Shown piece after piece: positions 58,397 through 64,000 of a stretch of 64,000 bases of DNA. Within the stretch, counting starts at the first letter, position 1. Every line of letters starts with the position of its first letter. The stretch spans positions 9,488 through 73,487 of the forward strand of contig CAVXNR010000033.1 in the NCBI GenBank assembly GCA_963763095.1, written 5' to 3'. A program made the translations under genes and the position numbers. The stretch is from CAVUCH01 sp963763095. GTDB taxonomy: Bacteria > Acidobacteriota > Vicinamibacteria > Vicinamibacterales > JAENWD01. Under the pieces are notes generated by a model. It did not search any database. It had not been told where the DNA came from and saw nothing but the letters and a program-made list of their open reading frames with translations.

Positions 58397-58669
58397 ATGA
58401 TCTGCACGAACTGCGGCACCGAAATCGCCGACAAGGCGCTCATCTGCTACCGCTGCGGCCAGGCCACTACGGAGCCACGCATCAAGCCTCCCGCCCCGGC
58501 GCGCAGGCGGCGATCGAACCTTGCGTCGGCCATCGCGCTCGTGGTGCTCGCCATTGCCGGAGTGCTGATGGGACAGGCCCAGGACGACGTGCCGCAGTAC
58601 GCGGGATACGTGCTCGCCGCTCTCGCTGCCATCGCGCTGGCGCTCCGCTATCTCTCCAGACGCGGGTGA
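58397..58669 (+). CDS. Zinc-ribbon domain membrane protein
   Basis: A 90-residue protein: an N-terminal zinc ribbon MICTNCGTEIADKALICYRC with four cysteines (two CxxC pairs), a basic linker ARRRRSNLA, and two helices (ASAIALVVLAIAGVLM and AGYVLAALAAIALALRYL). Such small proteins are common and of unknown role. ATG at 58397. Confidence 0.75.
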   Translation: MICTNCGTEIADKALICYRCGQATTEPRIKPPAPARRRRSNLASAIALVVLAIAGVLMGQAQDDVPQYAGYVLAALAAIALALRYLSRRG

Positions 58670-58738
58670 CAGGCAGTGGGCGCAGGACGCGGATACGGGC
58701 GTCCTGAACCCACTGCCTCCGTTGCATCCGCAGGCCGT

Positions 58739-59167
58739 CTAGAACTCCCGCTCTTTGACGCCCTGGGAGATTTCGCCGATCGCATCGCCCACCCGACGCT
58801 CCTTCCCTTCCTTCACGGCGATGTCTCCGATGGAGGCGACGCCCACGAGGCGGTCGCCCTCGCAGACGAGCAGCCGGCGCACCTGGTGCTCGCCCATCAG
58901 CTCGGCGGCGTCGCGCGTGTTCATATCCGGTTCGGCCGTGACCAGGTCGTCGGTCGCCAGCTCGCGGACGGGCCGGTCGAAGGATGTACCGTCCGCCACG
59001 GCGCGGACGACGATGTCACGGTCGGTGATGAGGCCCACGGGGCGGCCGTTCTCTACGAGCGGTACCACGCCCGTGTCTTCGTCACGCATCAGCCGCGCTG
59101 CGTCCTGCACGGTGGCATTCGGGTCCAGCGTACGGGGGTTTGGAGTCATCACGTCGCGCAATTTCAT
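58739..59167 (-). CDS. CBS-domain pair protein
   Basis: 142 residues, two CBS motifs: MKLRDVMTPNPRTLDPNATV, GVVPLVENGRPVGLITDRDI and the second DLVTAEPDMNTRDAAELMGE, RRLLVCEGDRLVGVASIGDI. CBS pairs bind adenine nucleotides and often act as energy or redox sensors. ATG at 59167 has AGGAGG before it; the longer upstream frame is not family-like. Confidence 0.88.
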   Translation of the reverse strand: MKLRDVMTPNPRTLDPNATVQDAARLMRDEDTGVVPLVENGRPVGLITDRDIVVRAVADGTSFDRPVRELATDDLVTAEPDMNTRDAAELMGEHQVRRLLVCEGDRLVGVASIGDIAVKEGKERRVGDAIGEISQGVKEREF

Positions 59168-59291
59168 AGAAATCCTCCTGGTGTAGTCCGTTGATGGGCA
59201 ACTCACGGATGGAAGCAAGTTGCGTTCCCCAGCCATGGAGATGCGGGCAGCGCGAGAGCGGTGGCAGATTGCTGACGCTCATCGGATCAGA

Positions 59292-59297
59292 TATGAT
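59292..59297 (+). promoter_or_regulatory. Possible -10 element for the FHA-PP2C gene
   Basis: TATGAT lies about 50 bases before the ATG at 59349. No confident -35 was found, so the assignment is weak. Confidence 0.3.
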
Positions 59298-59348
59298 CCC
59301 GGCCTTGTTACATGGCCGGTCCGGCCCGCACTCCATAGAAGACTCCTG

Positions 59349-60965
59349 ATGCCTCTTGGGCGCCTCGAAGTAACTGACGCCCTCGGGCGGCGCGTTGTGC
59401 CGCTCGAGAAGCCCATGTTCTCCATCGGCCGTCGCAGCGGCAATGATCTGCAGCTCGTGGGCAGCGACGTGTCGCGCGACCACGCCGACATCACACGCGA
59501 GAACGATCAGTACATGCTCCGCGACCGTGGCTCGCGCTACGGCACGTTCGTCAACGGCGAACAGATCACCGAGAAGTCGCTGACGCACGGCGACCTGGTG
59601 CGGCTCGGCCGCAGTGGCGGGGCGGAGATGGTGTTCCTGCTCGACGAGCAGCCGCTCTCGAGCTCCTCGTTCGAGAAGCACCCGAGTTCCGCGGTCGGTG
59701 ACCTTCGCCAGATTGCCGCCCTGCTGGAGGGATTGCGCGCGCTCGGATCGGGGCGGGTGCTCGACGAGGTGCTGGCCCTCGTGATGGATTCCGCCATCGA
59801 AGTGACCGGCGCCGAGCGCGGGTTCATCATGCTGGCGAACGCCGACGCGGAACTCGAGTTCAAGATTGCCCGCGCCCGGGGCCGCGTCACGCTGCCCGGC
59901 AAGAGCTTCGAGACCAGCCGCAAGATCCCCGAGGAAGTCTTCTCGACCGGGCAGGAGCGCGTCGTCGCGGATCTGCTCGACAGCAATCTGGTGTCGGAGC
60001 ACAACAGCACGGTCGTCCTCGGGATCCGCCATGTGCTGTGCACGCCGCTGCGGCTCGTGCGCTATCTCGATCGGGCGGACATGCCGAACGAGGAGAAGCG
60101 TATCGGCGTGCTGTATCTCGACAGCCGGGAGAAGGGCGCCGTCCTCTCCCGTGCGGCCCGCGCAGCGCTCGAGACGCTCGCCACCGAGGCGGCGGTGGCG
60201 ATCGAGAACGCGCGTCTGTACCGGGAGACGCTCGACAAGGCCAAGATGGAGCAGGAGATGCGCATCGCGGCCGACATCCAGCGCGCGCTGCTCCCGGAAG
60301 CGAAGCGGATGGGCGGCTTTTTCGAGGCGATGGGCGCCTCGGTGCCATGCCGCTCGATCGGCGGCGATTTCTTCGATTACGTCGATTTGCCCGATGGCGA
60401 GTTCGGTTTTGCGGTCGGCGACGTGGCAGGCAAGGGCGCGCCCGCGGCGCTGCTGACGGCCGTGCTGCAAGGGGTCTTCGCCTCGCAGGCGTCGAGCGGC
60501 ACTGGTCCGGCCATGACGCTCTCCCGTGTCAACCAGGCCCTGATCCGCCGCTCGGTGGAATCGCGCTTTGCAACGGCGTTCTATGCGGTGCTCACCCGTG
60601 ACGGGAAGCTGACCTACTGCAACGCCGGTCACAACCCGCCGCTGTTGATCCGCAAGGACAGGGTGGAGCGTCTCGAAACCGGGGGGCTGATACTCGGCCT
60701 GTTCGAGCATGCGACGTTCGAGGAAGAAACCGTGCGCGTGTCGCCGGGCGACATCCTCGTGACCTTCAGCGACGGCGTGACGGAGGCCCTGAGCCTGCTC
60801 GGAGAGGAGTACGGCGAGGAACGGCTCCTCGAGTGCGCGACGCAGTTCCGCGACAAGAGCGTGCCCGACCTGCTCGAGGGCATCCTCGCCAGCGTGCGCC
60901 AGTTCACCGTCGGTGCCGTGCAGAGCGACGATGTGACCGCGCTCGTGCTGCGGTATGTCGGCTGA
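59349..60965 (+). CDS. FHA-GAF-PP2C (SpoIIE-type) serine phosphatase
   Basis: 538 residues in three domains. FHA (about 1-95): PMFSIGRRSGNDLQLVGSDV, SRDHADITREN and RDRGSRYGTFVNGE, a phospho-threonine reader. GAF (about 130-290): IEVTGAERGFIMLANADAEL and GIRHVLCTPLRLVRYLDRAD. SpoIIE/RsbU-type PP2C (300-538): ADIQRALLPEAKRM, SIGGDFFDYVDLPDGEFGFA with two metal-binding aspartates, VGDVAGKGAPAALLTAVL and LVTFSDGVTEALSLLGEEYG. Such phosphatases control partner-switching and stress sigma factors. ATG at 59349 is chosen from the start of the FHA fold; no strong ribosome site. The next gene overlaps its 3' end by 11 bases. Confidence 0.93.
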   Translation: MPLGRLEVTDALGRRVVPLEKPMFSIGRRSGNDLQLVGSDVSRDHADITRENDQYMLRDRGSRYGTFVNGEQITEKSLTHGDLVRLGRSGGAEMVFLLDEQPLSSSSFEKHPSSAVGDLRQIAALLEGLRALGSGRVLDEVLALVMDSAIEVTGAERGFIMLANADAELEFKIARARGRVTLPGKSFETSRKIPEEVFSTGQERVVADLLDSNLVSEHNSTVVLGIRHVLCTPLRLVRYLDRADMPNEEKRIGVLYLDSREKGAVLSRAARAALETLATEAAVAIENARLYRETLDKAKMEQEMRIAADIQRALLPEAKRMGGFFEAMGASVPCRSIGGDFFDYVDLPDGEFGFAVGDVAGKGAPAALLTAVLQGVFASQASSGTGPAMTLSRVNQALIRRSVESRFATAFYAVLTRDGKLTYCNAGHNPPLLIRKDRVERLETGGLILGLFEHATFEEETVRVSPGDILVTFSDGVTEALSLLGEEYGEERLLECATQFRDKSVPDLLEGILASVRQFTVGAVQSDDVTALVLRYVG

Positions 60966-61245
60966 TCGCGGGCGCGCGCGGCTTGCGGCCGCCCTCTGGC
61001 TCCTCCTCGCGTTCCTCGTCTGGCACGATCGCTTCGATCACGGCATCCGCACCGCAGCGCGCCGCTACCTCGCCGCGCAGCACGCGTACGTTCTCGGACG
61101 CGCCCCATTCATCCCGATCAATGCGGCCATGCGGCCGGCCGCGTCCGCAGCGGCACTGGATGCCACGAGATGGAGCGCCGTCATCGCGGTGTCCGGGCTC
61201 GCTGCGGTGACCTGGGCGGCGCGGCGGCATTACCATTACCGTTGA
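60955..61245 (+). CDS. Small membrane hypothetical protein
   Basis: 96 residues, with helices at LAAALWLLLAFLVWHDR and SAVIAVSGLAAVTWAARRHY. No recognised family. Its ATG lies within the last codons of the phosphatase gene, so it is probably co-translated. It ends at the first heptamer of the period-7 repeat. Confidence 0.5.
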   Translation: MSADRGRARLAAALWLLLAFLVWHDRFDHGIRTAARRYLAAQHAYVLGRAPFIPINAAMRPAASAAALDATRWSAVIAVSGLAAVTWAARRHYHYR

Positions 61246-61324
61246 GCGTTCACCGTTGACCGTTCACCGTTGACCCTTGAGACGGTCGAGTTGACGGTTC
61301 ACGGTTGACGGTTGACGGTTGGCC
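61241..61324. repeat. Period-7 heptamer array (GTTSACC/GTTSACG type)
   Basis: Twelve consecutive heptamers in one phase. 61241-61275 reads GTTGAGC, GTTCACC, GTTGACC, GTTCACC, GTTGACC; two imperfect units follow; 61290-61324 reads GTTGACG, GTTCACG, GTTGACG, GTTGACG, GTTGGCC. The last base of the unit switches from C to G halfway. The first unit includes the stop codon of the small membrane protein. Confidence 0.7.
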
Positions 61325-61347
61325 GACGTGTCAATCGCTGACGGTTG

Positions 61348-62581
61348 ATGATGACGCACCCCCTCGTGCACGATTGGAACCTCGTTGCGCCGGCCGACCC
61401 GCCCGCAGCGGCCATCCAGCTGGACGACGAGACGCTGCGCGACGGGCTGCAGTCCCCGTCGGTGCGCGCGCCGGCGATCGACGAGAAGCTCCGCATCCTG
61501 CACCTCATCGACGATCTCGGCATCGAGTGTGCGGACATCGGTCTCCCCGGTGCGGGTCCGCGTGTCGTTGAGGACGTGGAGCGGCTCGTGCGGGAGATCG
61601 TGAGTGCGAAGCTGCACGTGCGTCCCAACTGCGCCGCGCGGACGGTCCTCGCCGACATCCGGCCGATCGTCGAGATCGCCCAACGCACGGGCAGGCAGCT
61701 CGAGGTGGCGGCGTTCATCGGGTCGAGTCCCCTGCGTCAGTATGCCGAGAGCTGGACGCTCGATTTTCTCGAGCGCAGCACCGCCGAGGCGCTCTCGTTT
61801 GCGGTCAGGGAAGGTCTCACCGTCTTCTTCGTGACCGAAGATACCCTGCGTGCGGATCCCAGCGTCGTTGCGGCTGCTCTATACCACGGCCGTGCGCGCG
61901 GGCGCGTCGCGGATCTGTGTGGCGGACACGGTCGGCCACGCGACACCACACGGCGCCCGGGCGGTGGTGCAGTTCGCGCGCCGCCTGCTCCGCGAGCTCG
62001 AGACCGACGATGTGGGCGTGGACTGGCATGGGCACGACGACAGGGGGCTCGCAGTGGCCAACAGCATCGCTGCCTGCCAGGCCGGCGCCACCCGGCTCCA
62101 CGGCACCGGATTGGGCGTGGGGGAGCGGACCGGCAACGCCCCCATGGACCTGCTGCTGGTGAATCTCGCGCTGCTCGGGTATCGGCCCGCGGACCTGACG
62201 AAGCTGCCGGCGTACTGTCAGGCCGTCTCGGAGGCGACGGGCGTACCGATTCCGGCGAAATACCCGGTTGTCGGACGCGATGCCTTCCGGACGGCCACGG
62301 GTGTGCACGCGGCGGCCATTGCCAAGGCGGGGCGCAAGGGGGATGCGCCTGCCGTCGACGCCGTGTATTCCGGCGTGCCGGCCGCGCTCGTGGGGCGGGA
62401 GCAGGAAATCGACGTCGGCCCGCTCTCGGGCAAGTGGAACGTGATCTTCTGGCTGGAGAAGCGCGGACTGACAGCCTCCGACGAACTGGTCGACCGCATC
62501 CTCGCGCGGGGCAAGCGGTCGCGGACGACCCTGACGGAGGAGGAGATACGGCAGGAGATCGCGGCAGCGGATGGCGCGTAG
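61348..62581 (+). CDS. Homocitrate / 2-isopropylmalate synthase-like enzyme (HMGL family), one frameshift
   Basis: The TIM-barrel signature DDETLRDGLQSPSVRA lies near residue 30, then RVVEDVERLVREIVSAKLHV, GRQLEVAAFIGSSPLRQY and FFVTEDTLRADPS. After one surplus base near 61863 the frame continues RLLYTTAVRAGASRICVADT, VGVDWHGHDDRGLAVANSIA (metal-binding HxH), LHGTGLGVGERTGNAPMDLL and DAFRTATGVHAAAI. These fit LeuA/AksA/NifV acyl transferases that add acetyl-CoA to a 2-oxoacid. The C-terminal regulatory domain of LeuA is absent, so it resembles homocitrate-type or short citramalate enzymes. No leuBCD nearby. Confidence 0.78.
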
Positions 62582-62593
62582 CGGCGGATCGTG

Positions 62594-62646
62594 CCAGGCT
62601 GCAGGCTCCAGGCTGCAGCCTGCAGGCCCGTCTGGCATCAGGCCGG
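62594..62646. repeat. GC-rich dispersed repeat, copy B
   Basis: Stem CTGCAGGCT / AGCCTGCAG (62599-62607 and 62617-62625), then the block shared with the copy at 23518-23547 (CAGCCTGC, GTCTGGC, AGGCC). It lies between the convergent HMGL and M28 peptidase genes. Confidence 0.6.
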
Positions 62647-62688
62647 CTGCTTCGTCCACGCCCGCTCGAGACCAGAGCCGGAGCCGAT

Positions 62689-63788
62689 CTACTGTCTGCG
62701 CAGTGCCGCTTCGATCTGAGGCAACGCCGCGAGCAGCACGTCGCCGACCGTCTGCAGGCTGCGCGCGCTGACGTTGTCGAGGGTGTCGTCGGCCGTGTGC
62801 CAGGCGGGGTAATCGAGGTCGATGATGTCCACGGCTGGCACTCCCGCCGCCAGGAACGGCACGTGGTCGTCGTCGACGGCGAGGGGCTCATCGAGGAACA
62901 CGTCGCCGTGCCCGAGTCGGCCGGCGGCGGCCCAGATGATGTCCGTGAGCCAGCGTGTAGAGTTGGACTCGCGCCGGATATTCAGGTTGCGGTCGCCGAC
63001 CATGTCGACCAGCAGCATCGCGCCGATCGTGTTCAGGGTGGCCGACGCGCGGGCAGTCTCGACGTACTGGCGGCTGCCGTACGTGTGATCGGTGCCGGTC
63101 CACTCCAGACGGCTTCCTCACCGTCGAAGAACACCAGTTCGATCGTGAACGGGTTCCTGCGGTCCTTCAGCACCCGCGCGAGCTCGAGGAGCAGTGCTGC
63201 GCTCGAACCGCCGTCGTTTGCGCCGACGAACCGGAAGCGGCGGAACAGCTTCGTGTCGTAGTGTCCGCCGATCACCAGCCGTTCGGGCCTGGCGCCGGGA
63301 ACCACGACGGACAGGTTGACCATCGTGAGGGGCCCCACGGGGGTCTGCGCCTCGAACGCCCGCTCCGTGGTGGAGAGCCCGATGGCCGTGATCTGAGCGC
63401 GGATGTAACGCCGCGCCGCCTCGATTCCCGGGGATCCCGCGGGGCGGGGGCCGATCGCCACGAGCTGCCTCACGTGCTCGAACGCGCGACCGGAGTCGAA
63501 CGGCAGAACCGCCCCCGCGTTGCGGGCGTGTGACGGCTCCGGCTTCTGCCCTGGCGGCTTCCCCCCTGGCAATGACAGCAGGGATCCGCGCGCGCAGAGG
63601 CCCACGCCGGCCGCGGCCGCGATGGCGAGGCCGAGCGCCAGCGCGAGCGCGGTGCGGTACGGGACTCCCTGTTTAGTCTCGGTGCGATGCCCGTGTTCGT
63701 CTGCCGTGACAGGTCGTGAGGTGCGGGACCGCCCGCTCCTGGTGGTGTGGCGCCGCCCGGCGTCAGCGGCCCGCCGCGCGCGTCCCAA
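62689..63788 (-). CDS. M28-family metallopeptidase (aminopeptidase-like), one frameshift
   Basis: A membrane or signal helix (ALALALGLAIAAAAGVGLC) precedes the M28 domain: HVRQLVAIGPRPAGSPGIEA, the zinc ligands VIGGHYDTK and VGANDGGSSAALLLELARVL, and ELVFFDGEEAVW. One missing base near 63109 shifts to the frame EWTGTDHTYGSRQYVETA and MLLVDMVGDRNLNI, ending with HVPFLAAGVPAVDIIDLDYP and HTADDTLDNVSA. Such proteins remove N-terminal residues, or act as glutaminyl-cyclase-like enzymes in the envelope. The start is uncertain: the TTG at 63788 is only the frame boundary. Confidence 0.75.
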
Positions 63789-63791
63789 CCG

Positions 63792-64000
63792 TCAGCCCCG
63801 CCCTTCGACGGGTTGATACGTCCGTTCGTCCGCCCCCGTGTAGACCTGCCGCGGCCGGACGATCTTCGTGTCAGGGTCGAGCAGCATCTCCTCCCACTGC
63901 GCCAGCCACCCTGCCGTTCGCGGAATCGCGAAGAGCACCGGGAACATGTCGGTCGGGAACCCCATGGCCTCGTAGATCAGGCCGGAGTAGAAGTCCACGT
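63792..64000 (-). CDS. gltA: Citrate synthase (partial, C-terminal end)
   Basis: Only the last 68 residues are in the window; the rest lies beyond the right edge. VDFYSGLIYEAMGFP-type sequence (DFYSGLIYEAMGFPTDMFPV), the LFAIPRTAGWLAQWEEML catalytic-end block and KIVRPRQVYTGADERTYQPV are characteristic of the hexameric GltA branch. Condenses acetyl-CoA with oxaloacetate in the TCA cycle. The stop codon lies 3 bases from the M28 gene frame. Confidence 0.93.
   Translation of the reverse strand, partial: VDFYSGLIYEAMGFPTDMFPVLFAIPRTAGWLAQWEEMLLDPDTKIVRPRQVYTGADERTYQPVEGRG

Noticed and set aside
59082..60710. 542-codon minus-strand frame
   Set aside because: Antisense to the FHA-GAF-PP2C gene, which is strongly conserved.

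Overview
The window is high-GC, densely coded bacterial DNA with no rRNA, tRNA, phage or insertion sequence that I could recognise. A secreted VWFA-family protein of the type common in Acidobacteriota, a CarD regulator, a MoxR/DUF58/VWA/DUF4175 cluster and the gene style suggest an uncultured acidobacterium, perhaps Vicinamibacteria. This assignment is inference. Two enzymes are cut by the window edges: an acyl-CoA ligase on the left and citrate synthase on the right.

Layout. 0-10 kb: acyl-CoA ligase, exported methyltransferase, carD with a clear promoter and terminator, plsC, DUF4126, VWFA protein, a broken exported Ig-like protein, and an OPT transporter. 9.6-17.9 kb: rex, moaC, lepB, a LytS/LytT-type two-component pair, an orphan nuoI, a phosphoesterase, a fused homocysteine methyltransferase/MTHF reductase, and a PmtA-like methyltransferase. 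17.9-23.5 kb: two glycosyltransferases, lon, and a small zinc-ribbon protein. 23.5-26.8 kb: a MddA/NnrU-like membrane methyltransferase, a ketoacyl synthase and a geranylgeranyl-reductase-like flavoprotein, possibly a small lipid or polyketide locus.

27.3-43 kb is the most interesting part. Five tightly packed genes (28.26-34.59 kb) encode a YbdK-type carboxylate-amine ligase, an ATP-grasp ligase, a circularly permuted ATP-grasp ligase, a glutamine-amidotransferase-like protein and a PGM1-type peptide ligase. Four different amide-forming enzymes in one operon look like a dedicated pathway for an unknown small peptide or modified amino acid. An esterase lies on the left, and a second esterase, an ICMT-type methyltransferase and a further ATP-grasp enzyme lie on the right. 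A glycan block (two membrane proteins, three GT2 enzymes) sits between.

43.5-57.6 kb is an envelope/stress cluster: TPR-peptidase MA, DUF4159, MoxR ATPase, DUF58, BatA-like VWA protein, DUF4175 coiled-coil protein, a second VWA protein and a caspase-like protein without a visible catalytic Cys. 57.6-64 kb: rhomboid protease, zinc-ribbon protein, CBS protein, FHA-GAF-PP2C phosphatase, a homocitrate/isopropylmalate-synthase-like enzyme, an M28 peptidase and citrate synthase.

Two global oddities stand out. About 38 single-base frameshifts interrupt otherwise well-conserved genes, almost all net +1, and about half of them fall in 2.8 kb (46.1-48.9 kb). This is probably an assembly or base-calling problem, but the sequence cannot prove it. 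Also, three intergenic sites carry heptamer arrays with period 7, and two further repeat families occur. Most genes with frameshifts are annotated over their reconstructed full span.
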